Shown here piece by piece: positions 26,239 to 35,608 of a stretch of DNA of 64,000 nt. The translations under genes and the position numbers were made by a program. Source of the DNA: Pseudomonas putida S13.1.2 (GTDB lineage: Bacteria > Pseudomonadota > Gammaproteobacteria > Pseudomonadales > Pseudomonadaceae); assembly GCF_000498395.2 (NCBI RefSeq), contig NZ_CP010979.1, positions 682,001 to 746,000 on the forward strand, given 5' to 3'. How positions within the stretch are numbered: the stretch's first letter is position 1; every line of letters begins with the position of its first letter. Under the pieces are notes generated by a model that saw only the letters and a list, made by a program, of their open reading frames with translations, was not told where the DNA came from and ran no database searches.

Positions 26239-27543
26239 ATGTTCTTCACATTTAGATCAATGGTTGCACTAGGCTTTTTGTCGGTGTCTGGTTTGGGGTA
26301 TGCTGATTTTCTCAAAGATAGTAAGGCTCAGCTCGGTTATAAAAATTACTACTACAATAACGATAACCGAGACGGGGAAGCATCTCCGTCAAAAATTGCT
26401 GAGTGGGCACATGGTTTAACACTTGATTATCAGTCTGGTTATACACAAGGCAACGTGGGTTTCGGGTTTGATGCCTTGGGTATGGTTGGGATGAAGCTGG
26501 ATAGCGGGAAAGGGCGTCATCTAGGAAGTAGCATGATTCCTACTGACACTGATGGGCGGGGGGTTGATGAGTGGAGTCGCTTTGGTGTTACTGGCAAAGC
26601 AAAGGTTGGCGAAACCAGCTTACTCTATGGAACGTTGCGACCCTCCCTTCCTGTCATTTTGACTAATGACGCACGCGTATTGACGCAGACATACCAGGGC
26701 GGTCAAGTCGTGATTAAGGATTTACCCCAGTTCACATTCACTGGCGGTCGCATAAGCCGTGCTACTGCTCGTGCCTCTACTGATCGCACCGGACTCGCTA
26801 TCACCGGTGGTACCCAAGAGAGCGACGGGTTCACGTTCTCAGGTGTTGACTGGACGCCGCAGAAAAGTCTTAAACTTCAATACTACTTTGGGCACCTGGA
26901 CGATTACTACACGCAGCACTTCCTTGGCGCTGTTCATCAGTGGGATTTAGGAGGCGGGCAGTTTTTAAAGACCGATCTCCGCTACTTTGATACGAGCTCT
27001 TCAGGACGAAACAGTCAAGGCGATGCTGGCTATCGTATCAGCGGTTATACAAGCAATGGCGATGGTGAAATTGACAACAAGACTTGGAGTGCAATGGGAG
27101 TGTATGGCATCTCAGGTCATTCGCTCACGGCAGGGTACCAGGTGGTGTCGGGGGGCAGTAACTTCCCTCAGGTAGCCCAGGGTAGCTTGCCCGGCAAAGG
27201 ATCGGTTGGTAGTACGCTCTACCTGTTCACTGACAGGCTTATCCAGAGCTTCAACAGAGCGGGGGAGAGGACGTACTTTGGCCAGTATGCGTATGATTTT
27301 TCCGCGTTAGGTGTGCCAGGTCTCAAGGCATCGCTGACATACCTTAAGGGCGACGATATCAAAACGGATAGCGGCATTGACCTTCGAGAGTGGGAGCGGG
27401 ATCTCATCGTTGATTACGCTGTTCAGTCCGGTTTTCTCAAGGGACTGGGGGTGGCCTGGCTTAACGGAAAATCGCATAGCGAAGCATCAAGAAACCAGGA
27501 TCAAAACAGACTGATCCTGAGCTATACGATCCCCCTACTATGA
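26239..27543 (+). CDS. OprD-family outer-membrane porin
   Basis: 434 residues with a signal peptide (MFFTFRSMVALGFLSVSGLG, cleavage at YA-D). The OprD N terminus DFLKDSKAQLGYKNYYYNND, the GYTQGNVGFGFDALGMVGMK segment and the C-terminal DQNRLILSYTIPLL are all typical. OprD channels admit small carboxylates and amino acids. The third outer layer of a pathway with the DUF3100 and deacylase genes, AAGGAA upstream. Shares family and about the same length with the porin at 35609. Confidence 0.93.
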   Translation: MFFTFRSMVALGFLSVSGLGYADFLKDSKAQLGYKNYYYNNDNRDGEASPSKIAEWAHGLTLDYQSGYTQGNVGFGFDALGMVGMKLDSGKGRHLGSSMIPTDTDGRGVDEWSRFGVTGKAKVGETSLLYGTLRPSLPVILTNDARVLTQTYQGGQVVIKDLPQFTFTGGRISRATARASTDRTGLAITGGTQESDGFTFSGVDWTPQKSLKLQYYFGHLDDYYTQHFLGAVHQWDLGGGQFLKTDLRYFDTSSSGRNSQGDAGYRISGYTSNGDGEIDNKTWSAMGVYGISGHSLTAGYQVVSGGSNFPQVAQGSLPGKGSVGSTLYLFTDRLIQSFNRAGERTYFGQYAYDFSALGVPGLKASLTYLKGDDIKTDSGIDLREWERDLIVDYAVQSGFLKGLGVAWLNGKSHSEASRNQDQNRLILSYTIPLL

Positions 27544-28265
27544 AATTGTAAGTGCAGTGCTGAAGCTAGGTATTGGGTCAGTAAGCAAGGCGCGGTGGAT
27601 GATGAGTGATCTCGGCTCATCTTGCCGTGCCGCGCTTATCCCGAGGTTGTTGCGCTTTTGCACCTTGTTCATGGGCGCAACGCCCGAGAATGCTCCGCTT
27701 GTGCCTTGGCGCCGCCATCTCTTCAAGCACCGTAACCTAGGACTCACAGACGCTACGGAAGACCCTGCGCGCGCTCAGGTCACCCGCGACCGATGTGTTG
27801 GAAGAGACAGGCTGGCATCACCACATTTGTGATATCCACTTTGCCAATGCGTTGGCGGGGGGATCAATCTGCAGTCCGAGGATGGTCGCTATATAAGGGT
27901 CAACACTGGTGAGTCATTGTTCATTCAATCATGGTTCAGGCACACCGAAACCACCGTTCCCCCTGATCTAAAGCTCGAGGTGTTCGCACCCGGGAAGATG
28001 CGCCCGTTGCTTGCCACTCTCCTAGCAACTGCCGACTGTCGAAAGACGCGAGCTGGCCGGCTTCGGTAGGAACTCATAGGGTAGGGCCTATCAGATAAAG
28101 ACAGTTTGTGTGTGTCCAGCCGTATCTAGCTTCGAAGGCTTCGCGCTTCGAGAACACACTATTGACCGCTCGATAATTCTCAGAAGAGTGGCAGCCCTTT
28201 ACGATGGCTCACGCATCCTAGATGCAACCCAAATGGACAAACGTTATGAATAATGGAGCGCCCCA
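27544..28265. other. 722-base stretch without an intact gene; possible gene remnants
   Basis: No convincing coding region. Two opposed short frames (27557-27832 plus, 27538-27747 minus) lack motifs and good starts. A plus-strand frame without a start codon runs 27833-28069 and reads like protein (GGINLQSEDGRYIRVNTGES and onward to a TAG), suggesting a decayed gene. The last 185 bases presumably hold the promoter of the TIM-barrel gene. This marks a junction between two gene blocks. Confidence 0.4.
27833..28069 (+). pseudogene. Possible gene remnant lacking a start codon
   Basis: 78 open codons ending at TAG 28067. The translation includes SLFIQSWFRHTETTVPPDLK and LEVFAPGKMRPLL, with amino-acid composition like a real protein, but there is no plausible start codon or ribosome-binding site and the frame is closed upstream by TGA at 27830. 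The parent family is not recognised. Confidence 0.25.
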
Positions 28266-29021
28266 ATGCTCAACTTCAACGCGCACCTAGGTTTTCAGTT
28301 CACTGAGCTTCCTTTTCTCCAGCGCTTCGCTGCAGCCACCCTAGTAGGCTTCAAAGCGGTAGAGTTTCCTTCCCCTTATGCCTACGACGCTTCGGTGCTA
28401 GGCGATCTGCTTCAAAAGCACAAATTGAAGCTTGTTCAGTTCGCAGCCCCCGCTGGTGAGACGAAGGGCCTTGCAGCCGTTCCGGGGAAAGAAGACGAGT
28501 TTCGTCATGGCCTGAAGGTAGCAGTGCAGTACGCCAAAGCGCTCGGTTGCGCCAACGTGCACCTGATGTCAGGCGTCAGTGGGGATGGCCAGGCAAACAC
28601 TGTCTTCAGAGAAAACCTGGATTACGGGGTCAAGTACCTGCTCGATCATGGTCTTGTTCCGTTGTTGGAGGTTATCTGCACAGAAGCTGCGCCAGGTTAC
28701 TTCTTCTCGGATTTCCACAAGGCGCAGGACGCTCTTGAGCGTTTCCCAGACCTTCGTCTGATTCTGGATCTCTACCATGCTCAGATCCTGACGCAGGATG
28801 CGATAGGCATGCTTCGGGCCTATCATCATCGAACTGAGCATGTACAGATTGCAGACTGGCCTGGACGACATGAACCAGGTACCGGGAGTATGGATTTTTT
28901 GAGCCTGTTCAACATGTTGCAACAGCTTGACTATAGCGGCTGGGTGGGGTGCGAGTACCATCCTTCTGGTGTGACTACGGACACGCTTGGATGGATGAGT
29001 CGATTCAAGAGCGATCTGTGA
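28266..29021 (+). CDS. Hydroxypyruvate isomerase-like TIM-barrel protein
   Basis: 251 residues from ATG 28266 (GGAG upstream). Resembles Hyi/OtnI: N terminus MLNFNAHLGFQF, VEFPSPYAYD, catalytic/metal Glu135 in PLLEVI, and the C-terminal HVQIADWPGRHEPGTG and GWVGCEYHP segments with the second conserved Glu. It interconverts hydroxypyruvate and tartronate semialdehyde in the known relatives, or isomerises 2-oxo sugar acids (OtnI). No glyoxylate carboligase or tartronate semialdehyde reductase is adjacent. It is followed on the same strand by a lysR gene, so the true substrate may be another hydroxy-oxo acid. Confidence 0.8.
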   Translation: MLNFNAHLGFQFTELPFLQRFAAATLVGFKAVEFPSPYAYDASVLGDLLQKHKLKLVQFAAPAGETKGLAAVPGKEDEFRHGLKVAVQYAKALGCANVHLMSGVSGDGQANTVFRENLDYGVKYLLDHGLVPLLEVICTEAAPGYFFSDFHKAQDALERFPDLRLILDLYHAQILTQDAIGMLRAYHHRTEHVQIADWPGRHEPGTGSMDFLSLFNMLQQLDYSGWVGCEYHPSGVTTDTLGWMSRFKSDL

Positions 29022-29065
29022 CCGCCTTCGCGGAGCTTGAAAAGCTACCTACCAGGAATTGAACA

Positions 29066-29953
29066 TTGCGCTACGACCTTACCAGCCTTGACCTTTTCAT
29101 CACTGTTGCCCAGGAGCGGAACCTCACTCGTGCCGGTCGAATCAAGCATGTCGCAGTTTCGGCCATCAGCAAAAGGATCACTGAGCTCGAGGCGCAGATC
29201 GGCTCCCCGCTACTGCTGCGTAATGCTAGAGGGGTAGAGCTGACCCCAGCAGGTCAATCCCTGTTGTTTTACGCCAGGCAACTCAAGCAAACCATGGCCC
29301 AGCTCGACACCGAATTGAGTGGGTATGCAAGCGGAGTCAAAGGACACATTCGAATCCACGCGATCACTTCCGCGTTGTCCCAATTTTTGCCTCAGGACGT
29401 TGATGGTTTTGCCCAGCTCTACCCACAGATCAAGTTTGATATCGAGGAGCGAGTTGGCTCTGCTGTGATTCGAGCGGTAGCTGATGGCCGAGCTGACCTT
29501 GGGATCATCGCAGCACAAACGGCCTCAGAGGGGCTTGAGGCGCTGACCTACAGGCATGATGAGTTGACCTTGGTGGTCCCCAGTGGTCATGAGCTAGCCA
29601 CGCGTAAGGTCATCAGATTCAAGGAGGTGCTGGAGCATGAATTCGTTGGCCCTCACCTTGAAAGCTCGATGCACACCTTGCTGACAGCGGAGGCCGCGAA
29701 GCTGGGTATGAGCCTCAAGTTACGTATTCGGATTAGCAGCTTCGACTGCATGTGCAGGATGGTGTCTGCCGGGCTGGGTATCGCTGTGCTGCCTCGAAGT
29801 GTCATCAACCAGTATCTGCGCAGCCACAAGCTCAAGGCTGTGACCCTGGATGAGCCATGGGCACACCGCACGCTGTTACTGGTGGTCAGAAAGTACGAAG
29901 CCGCATCCCCCACGCTCAAAACGTTCATCGATCACCTTAAGCTACCAGAGTAG
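29066..29953 (+). CDS. LysR-family transcriptional regulator (TTG start)
   Basis: 295 residues starting at TTG 29066, with AGGA 8-9 bases upstream and no ATG in a sensible place. The N-terminal HTH includes NLTRAGRIKHVAVSAISKRI. The C terminus is a LysR effector domain of the LrhA-independent CbbR/PBP2 type. It lies 44 bases after the isomerase gene and just before the aconitase gene, a typical local regulator position. Confidence 0.88.
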   Translation: MRYDLTSLDLFITVAQERNLTRAGRIKHVAVSAISKRITELEAQIGSPLLLRNARGVELTPAGQSLLFYARQLKQTMAQLDTELSGYASGVKGHIRIHAITSALSQFLPQDVDGFAQLYPQIKFDIEERVGSAVIRAVADGRADLGIIAAQTASEGLEALTYRHDELTLVVPSGHELATRKVIRFKEVLEHEFVGPHLESSMHTLLTAEAAKLGMSLKLRIRISSFDCMCRMVSAGLGIAVLPRSVINQYLRSHKLKAVTLDEPWAHRTLLLVVRKYEAASPTLKTFIDHLKLPE

Positions 29954-29963
29954 AGCAGTCCGG

Positions 29964-29988
29964 CAGCGTTCTCGTTTGGAGAACGCTG
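29964..29988 (+). terminator. Stable stem-loop after lysR
   Basis: CAGCGTTCTC-GTTTG-GAGAACGCTG, a perfect 10-bp stem 10 bases after the stop codon, followed by TTGTGG. The T-run is poor, but position and stability support termination or 3' protection. Confidence 0.6.
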
Positions 29989-30097
29989 TTGTGGTAATTG
30001 ACCAATTTTCATCCCCGCAGACTGCTCTTAGTATCGGCTCAACCGCCTAAGGCATGGCTCCGCGCATGCCTGCTAGCACTATAAGAAGCCGAGCGAA

Positions 30098-32782
30098 ATG
30101 AGCATGACCGAGACTGCCTGCGACCTCTTTACTCCCCTGACAATCAACGATGATTCGTTCACGATTGTCGATCTGGGCAAGATGCTTGATCTCAGCCAGC
30201 TGGCAAAGCTGCCGTATTCCATTCGTATCCTGCTGGAGAACGTTGCACGCTGCTCTCCAGAAGCCTTGCCGTCAGTGTTGGCGAGAGCTACCGGGCAGGG
30301 CCCGGACTGCGAAGTACCTTTCCAGCCCAACCGCCTGATGTTCCATGACACCACCTGCCTGCCTGCTTTGGCCGACTTCGCCGGCATGCGGGATGTTGTC
30401 GCCGAGCTGGGTGGCGATCCACAGGCGATGAACCCGCTGATCCCCGCTGTACTGACTATCGACCACTCGGTAATCGTCGAGCGCTACGCCGAGGCGAACG
30501 CGGTCGAGCAGAACCTGGACATCGACTTCCGCCGCAACAGCGAGCGCTACCGTTTCATCAAATGGGCTCAGAAGAGCCTGGACAACTTTGGTGTGATCCC
30601 ACCGGGTACCGGCATCATTCACCAGATGAACATGGAGGCGTTGGCCCAGGTCGTTTGGGAAAGTCGCGCAGCGAACGGGGAGCGCCTGCTCCACCCTGAC
30701 GACATGGTCGCCACCGACAGCCACACGCCGATGATCAATGCCATTGGTGTGCTGGGCTGGGGCGTTGGTGGGCTGGAAGGGCAGGCCGCCATGGTGGGTG
30801 AACCGGTACCGATCAGCTTCCCGAAAGTGATTGGTATCCGCGTGACCAATGCCATGCGCCCAGGTGTAACAGCCACCGATTTGTCCCTGCATGTGGCAGA
30901 AATTCTGCGTAAGCGCTCGGTCGTGGGCAAGTTCGTGGAGTTCACTGGGCCAGGCCTCTCCACGCTAAGCTGGGCAGCACGTGGCACAGTCTCCAACATG
31001 GCGCCCGAGTACGGGGCGACGGTTGTGTTCTTCCCGTTCGACAACGAGACGTTGGCCTACCTGGAGCTCAGCGGTCGTTCGGCCAAGTTGCGCGAGCAAG
31101 TCATCGCCTACATGAGCGCCCAGCCGCTGTGGCGCCGCGACGAGCTGGCCGAGCCGGAATTCGACGAGCTCATCGAGCTTGATCTGGCGTGCATCGAGCC
31201 GAGTGTTGCAGGCCCGCACCAACCGCACCAACGTCAGCCACTTTCCAAGGCCGCAGCGTCGTTCCAGGATGAAGTGCTGGGCGGCGGCAAGCTGATCACA
31301 GCTCCGCAAGAGCAGTGCTTCTTCGAGCCTTCTTTTGGTGAGTCGATCACTCACGGCGCTGTGGTGATGTCGGCTATTACCAGCTGTACCAACACCGCAA
31401 ACCCGGCGCAGATGATCCAGGCGGGTTTGCTGGCCCGTAAGGCCCGGAGCCTGGGCCTTCAGCGTAAGCCGTGGGTCAAGACGTCGCTCTCGCCTGGCTC
31501 GCAGGTGGTCGCAGACTACTTGGCTGAAGCCAACCTGCTGGAAGACTTTTCTGCATTGGGCTTCGATCTGGCGGGCTTCGGTTGCATGACCTGCATCGGC
31601 AACTCGGGGAAGCTCGAAGAGCACGTTGAGCATTTCGCCGATCAGGGCCTCAAAGGCGTGGTCGTGTTGTCCGGCAACCGAAATTTCGAAGGCCGGGTGA
31701 ACCCTAAAGTACCGGCAGGCTATCTGGCATCCCCGGCGTTGTGCGTTGCCTACGCCATCGCCGGTACCATCGATATCGACCTGACTTCGCAGCCGCTTGC
31801 CACGGATGCTGGGGGCCAGCCGGTATTCTTGCAGGATCTGATGCCAAGCGATGCTGACATTGCCGATGAGGTCGCCAAGGTGGTCAAGCCGGAGTTCTTC
31901 CAGCATCGCCTGGCAACTGTCTGGGAGGGTACGCACCATTGGCAGGCGCTTTCTGCCGAGGGTAGTGTCCAGTTTCCCTGGAGGCCCGAGTCTACCTACC
32001 TGCGTCGTCCGCAATACCTGGCGGATATCCAGGCGGAGCCTAAAGCGTCCCTGGCTATCAATGGTGCTCGGACGTTGATGGTGCTTGGCGATAACGTCAC
32101 TACTGACCACATCTCGCCAGCAGGCGCGATCCCTGCCAATAGCTTGGCGGGCCAGTGGTTGCTCGAACGTGGTGAGGATCCACAGGACCTCAACCAGTAT
32201 TCCACGCGTCGCAGTAACCATGAAGTGATGCTGCGTGGTGCCTTCACCAACAAATCAGTGAAGAACCGTCTCCTTGGTGATCAGCAGCCAGGGCTGGGCG
32301 CCTGGGCGTGGAATGCTGACCACAGCGAATGCTTACCGCTGTACGAGGCTGCCAAAAGCTATGCCCTGCAAAAGACACCGATGGTGGTTTTTGCAGGTAT
32401 CAACTACGGCGCTGGCTCCAGCCGTGACTGGGCCGCGAAGGCACAGGCCCTGCTTGGGGTGAAGGCGGTGGTTGCGCAAAGCATCGAGCGTATTCACCGC
32501 AGCAATCTGATCGGCATGGGCGTACTGCCTCTGGTCTTCAAACCTGGCCAAAGCGTTGACGACCTTCGTATGGATGGCAGCGAGCAGTTCGATTTCCTGG
32601 GCCTTGATGAGCTGGCTGTAGGCGAGAACCTGATCAAGTTGATCGTTCATCGCGCCGATGGCCGTCGTGATGAAGCCGAGGTTATTGCGCGTGTGGATTC
32701 GCAGCAGGAAGTGCGCTACCTGGCCAACGGTGGTGTGCTCCCGTTCGTGATCCGCAAGGTTGTTGCCCGCACTCGGGCTTGA
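30098..32782 (+). CDS. acnA: AcnA-type aconitate hydratase, divergent paralogue
   Basis: 894 residues, the length of AcnA/IRP-type aconitases. The three 4Fe-4S cysteines are present in ITSCTNTANP and CMTCIGNSG; TDSHT and the swivel-domain active-site AGSSRDWAAK are intact. It isomerises a 2-hydroxy tricarboxylate through the cis-alkene in the cytoplasm. It differs from housekeeping Pseudomonas AcnA in active-site neighbourhoods: HTPMINAIGVLG for the usual HTTMINGLGVLG, and GGLEGQAAMVGE for GGIEAEAAMLGQ. The context (lactonase, ACS transporter, porin) points to a role in using an external tricarboxylate rather than in the TCA cycle. The first of two close ATGs is used; the second is at 30104. 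Confidence 0.88.
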   Translation: MSMTETACDLFTPLTINDDSFTIVDLGKMLDLSQLAKLPYSIRILLENVARCSPEALPSVLARATGQGPDCEVPFQPNRLMFHDTTCLPALADFAGMRDVVAELGGDPQAMNPLIPAVLTIDHSVIVERYAEANAVEQNLDIDFRRNSERYRFIKWAQKSLDNFGVIPPGTGIIHQMNMEALAQVVWESRAANGERLLHPDDMVATDSHTPMINAIGVLGWGVGGLEGQAAMVGEPVPISFPKVIGIRVTNAMRPGVTATDLSLHVAEILRKRSVVGKFVEFTGPGLSTLSWAARGTVSNMAPEYGATVVFFPFDNETLAYLELSGRSAKLREQVIAYMSAQPLWRRDELAEPEFDELIELDLACIEPSVAGPHQPHQRQPLSKAAASFQDEVLGGGKLITAPQEQCFFEPSFGESITHGAVVMSAITSCTNTANPAQMIQAGLLARKARSLGLQRKPWVKTSLSPGSQVVADYLAEANLLEDFSALGFDLAGFGCMTCIGNSGKLEEHVEHFADQGLKGVVVLSGNRNFEGRVNPKVPAGYLASPALCVAYAIAGTIDIDLTSQPLATDAGGQPVFLQDLMPSDADIADEVAKVVKPEFFQHRLATVWEGTHHWQALSAEGSVQFPWRPESTYLRRPQYLADIQAEPKASLAINGARTLMVLGDNVTTDHISPAGAIPANSLAGQWLLERGEDPQDLNQYSTRRSNHEVMLRGAFTNKSVKNRLLGDQQPGLGAWAWNADHSECLPLYEAAKSYALQKTPMVVFAGINYGAGSSRDWAAKAQALLGVKAVVAQSIERIHRSNLIGMGVLPLVFKPGQSVDDLRMDGSEQFDFLGLDELAVGENLIKLIVHRADGRRDEAEVIARVDSQQEVRYLANGGVLPFVIRKVVARTRA

Positions 32783-32789
32783 TGTTTAA

Positions 32790-32808
32790 AGGCCCCATGC
32801 GGGGGCCT
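32790..32808 (+). terminator. GC-rich hairpin after acnA
   Basis: AGGCCCC-ATGCG-GGGGCCT immediately after the stop, no T-run. It could attenuate transcription into the lactonase gene or stabilise the acnA message. Confidence 0.45.
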
Positions 32809-32839
32809 ACTTGGCCAAAACAATAAGAAGGACTCGTCC

Positions 32840-34090
32840 ATGGATCGCGAACAATCCAACGTTGTTGCGCCTGACCTCGCGAGCGTCACGCACGCAGGGT
32901 TATGCCGTCGCACGCTGATCAAGCACTTAGGTACAGCCACCGGCCTCGGTATCCTGGGCTCATTGCTACCTGCAGGGTTGGTCAGCGCCGCGAGTGCCAT
33001 GTCTTCAAACAATTCTGCAAGCGGGAGTAATACCCCAATGTTCGCTTATGTCGGATCGCGCACAACCCGGGAGCGCAATGCCCGTGGTGATGGCATCACG
33101 GTCTATCGGTTGAATCAAGACGCCGGCACGCTGGAGCAGGTGCAGTTGGTCGACGACTTGGTGAATCCCTCGTTTCTTGCCCTCAATCGCGCCGGTGATC
33201 GCCTCTACACTGTTCATGGCGACCGCAGTGAGGTCAGTGCCTTCAGCGTCGACAAGGCAAGTGGGAAGCTGACATTCCTCAACCGCCAAAGCTGTGAAGG
33301 AAAGAATCCGGTGCATTTGGCGCTGGATCCGAGCGAGCGGTTCCTGGTGGTTTCCAACCATATTACCGGCACCTTGGCAGTGCTCAATGTGGAAGAAAAT
33401 GGCGCCTTGGGCGGTATCAATCAATTGCTCAAGCTTGAAGGCCCCACTGGCCCTCATCGGGTTGAGCAGCCATTCGCCAAGCCGCATTTCAACCCGTTTG
33501 ATGCAACAGGGAACTACGTTCTGGTACCGGATAAAGGCCTGGATCGAGTGTTCAGCTTCCGCTTTGACAACGGCAAGCTGCACCCTGCCGACCAGCCATT
33601 CGCTGTTGCCCGCGAGGGTTCTGGCCCGCGTCATATCGCAATGCACCCCAAAGCCGGTTTCGCTTATGTGATCAACGAGCTGGACTCAACCGTTACCAGC
33701 TACCGTTTCGACTCGCGCAGTGGTGCCCTGCAACCGTTCCAGGTGTTGCCGTCGCTGCCGGCGAGCTATACCGGCAACAGCCGCGCGTCCGAGATCGAAG
33801 TGGACCGCAGCGGGCGTTTCCTCTATGCCTCCAATCGCGGTTACGACAGCATCGCTGTGTTCAAGATTGATCAGGGAAGTGGCCTGCTGAGCCCTGTCGA
33901 CTTCGTGCCTAGCGAAGGGAAAACGCCGCGTTTCTTCAGCCTGACGCCAAATCAGCGTTTCCTGTTTGCACTCAATGAGGACAGCGACAGCATCGTGTCA
34001 TTTGCTGTCGATCCGCAGACCGGTGGTTTGAGCAAGACAGATTTTTCGATTTCGACCGGCAGCCCGGTCTGCATGATCTTTTCCGCCTGA
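32840..34090 (+). CDS. Tat-exported beta-propeller lactonase
   Basis: 416 residues, AAGGA 7 bases before ATG 32840. A twin-arginine signal (Arg23-Arg24 in CRRTLIKHLG, then a hydrophobic stretch to VSAASA) directs export of a folded protein. The rest is a seven-bladed propeller of the Lactonase family (6-phosphogluconolactonase/carboxymuconate-cyclase type), with repeated blades such as PKAGFAYVINELDSTVTSYRF and SGRFLYASNRGYDSIAVFKI. It would hydrolyse or form a lactone in the periplasm, so sugar phosphates are an unlikely substrate. It lies between acnA and an organic-acid transporter gene; a carboxylate lactone is the natural guess. Confidence 0.82.
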   Translation: MDREQSNVVAPDLASVTHAGLCRRTLIKHLGTATGLGILGSLLPAGLVSAASAMSSNNSASGSNTPMFAYVGSRTTRERNARGDGITVYRLNQDAGTLEQVQLVDDLVNPSFLALNRAGDRLYTVHGDRSEVSAFSVDKASGKLTFLNRQSCEGKNPVHLALDPSERFLVVSNHITGTLAVLNVEENGALGGINQLLKLEGPTGPHRVEQPFAKPHFNPFDATGNYVLVPDKGLDRVFSFRFDNGKLHPADQPFAVAREGSGPRHIAMHPKAGFAYVINELDSTVTSYRFDSRSGALQPFQVLPSLPASYTGNSRASEIEVDRSGRFLYASNRGYDSIAVFKIDQGSGLLSPVDFVPSEGKTPRFFSLTPNQRFLFALNEDSDSIVSFAVDPQTGGLSKTDFSISTGSPVCMIFSA

Positions 34091-34115
34091 TACCTGCTGC
34101 AACGATAACAATTAA

Positions 34116-34137
34116 AGGGCGAGCTACGGTTCGCCCT
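34116..34137 (+). terminator. Intercistronic stem-loop before the MFS gene
   Basis: AGGGCGA and TCGCCCT form a 7-bp stem with an 8-nt loop, 13 bases before the MFS start codon and next to its GAGG ribosome-binding site. With no T-run it is more likely an mRNA processing or translation-tuning element than a terminator. Confidence 0.4.
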
Positions 34138-34150
34138 AGATGAGGTCTCT

Positions 34151-35467
34151 ATGAACAACAACAAAACTGTCGATGAGCAGGCTGTCGTTCGCAAGGTTAC
34201 CTTGCGGATCATCCCGTTCATGTTCTTGCTGTACATCGTCTCCTACCTGGACCGCGCCAATATCGGTTATGCCGCGCTGGAGATGAACAAGGAACTCGCC
34301 CTGACCAGCGAGGCGTTCGGTTTCATTTCCGGGATCTTCTTCATCGGCTATTTCCTGTTCGAAGTGCCGAGCAACGTGATGCTCAACAAATACGGTGCGC
34401 GGGTCTGGATAGCCCGGATCCTGGTGACCTGGGGCCTGATTGCTGCCGCTACCGCCTTCGCCCAGACCGCCAACCAGCTTTACGTGCTGCGCTTTTTCCT
34501 GGGCGTGGCCGAGGCGGGCTTCTTTCCGGGCGTGATCGTCTACCTGACCTACTGGTTCCGCTCGAAGGAGCTGGCCACGACCGTCGCGCTGTTCACGGCG
34601 GCAATCCCGGTCAGCTACATCATTGGCGCGCCGCTTTCGACCTGGATCATGGACAACATCAAGTGGCTGGACTGGAGCGGCTGGCGTTGGATGCTGTTCC
34701 TCGAAGGCGTCCCGGCCGTGTTCCTTGGCATAGCCTGCTTCTTGTTCCTGACTGACAAACCGGAGCAGGCCAAATGGCTTACCCAGCAGGAGAAAGACTG
34801 GCTGCTCGCCGAGCTCGAGCGTGATCGCCAGAGCCGCAAGAACGTCAAGCGACTGGGTGTGTTCAAGACAATGGTCAACAAGAAGGTGCTGTACCTGGCC
34901 TTCATCTATTTCGTGTACCAGTGCGGCAGCCTGGGTGTGGGTTACTGGATGCCGCAGATCATCAAAGGCTTCTCCAGCGAGCTCACGCACACGCAAATCG
35001 GTTTGATCGCAATGCTGCCCTATATCGTTGCGACGGTAGCGATGGTTATTTGGTCGCGAAGCTCTGATCGACGAAACGAGCGCAAGATGCATTCTGCGAT
35101 CCCCCTTGCAGTGGCGGCCTTGGGCCTGGTGGGGGCGGGCATGTTGTCCAGTCCTGTGGCCTCGATGGCGATGATCTGTGTGGCATTGTCGGGTCTCTAC
35201 AGCTTCAAATCCCCGTTCTGGGCACTGCCCACCCTGTTCCTTGATCGTGCTACCGCAGCGGTATCCATCGCAGTAATCAACTCCATCGGCAACCTGGGTG
35301 GTTTCGTTGGCCCATCAATGATTGGCGTGGTTAAAGGCAACAGCCAGAGCGCCGCTACCGGCCTGCTGTTCCTCAGCGCACTGCTGCTCATCGCGTTCCT
35401 GATGACTGCACTGATGCGTGTGACCAACAAAGAGCCCGATCAGCCAGTAGCCGCTTCAGCCCACTGA
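34151..35467 (+). CDS. MFS transporter, anion:cation symporter (ACS) family
   Basis: 438 residues, 12 membrane segments. SYLDRANIGYAALEMNKEL in segment 1, GIFFIGYFLFEVPSNVML in segment 2 and FLGVAEAGFFPGVIVYLTYWF in segment 4 are diagnostic of the ACS family (tartrate, phthalate, 4-hydroxyphenylacetate, hexuronate porters). It imports an organic anion with protons. Part of the acnA-lactonase-porin unit. Confidence 0.9.
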   Translation: MNNNKTVDEQAVVRKVTLRIIPFMFLLYIVSYLDRANIGYAALEMNKELALTSEAFGFISGIFFIGYFLFEVPSNVMLNKYGARVWIARILVTWGLIAAATAFAQTANQLYVLRFFLGVAEAGFFPGVIVYLTYWFRSKELATTVALFTAAIPVSYIIGAPLSTWIMDNIKWLDWSGWRWMLFLEGVPAVFLGIACFLFLTDKPEQAKWLTQQEKDWLLAELERDRQSRKNVKRLGVFKTMVNKKVLYLAFIYFVYQCGSLGVGYWMPQIIKGFSSELTHTQIGLIAMLPYIVATVAMVIWSRSSDRRNERKMHSAIPLAVAALGLVGAGMLSSPVASMAMICVALSGLYSFKSPFWALPTLFLDRATAAVSIAVINSIGNLGGFVGPSMIGVVKGNSQSAATGLLFLSALLLIAFLMTALMRVTNKEPDQPVAASAH

Positions 35468-35608
35468 CCTGCTGACAGAGTCGCTCTTACAGGGCATTCC
35501 AATCTTTGTAAGGGCGGTTCCAGACCGCGTAGCAATCCCCGTAACGAATAATTTCTTCCTGGCCCGTTCCGGGTCGGGCAGCGTCATGCCAAAAAATGGA
35601 ATCGCCAG

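Noticed and set aside
27538-27832. Opposed small ORFs (69 and 91 codons) downstream of the OprD gene
   Set aside because: No ribosome-binding site or domain, and they lie on opposite strands of the same bases; treated as non-coding.
30965-32221. 418-codon leftward frame opposite acnA
   Set aside because: Antisense shadow; the acnA frame contains all cluster cysteines and active-site motifs.
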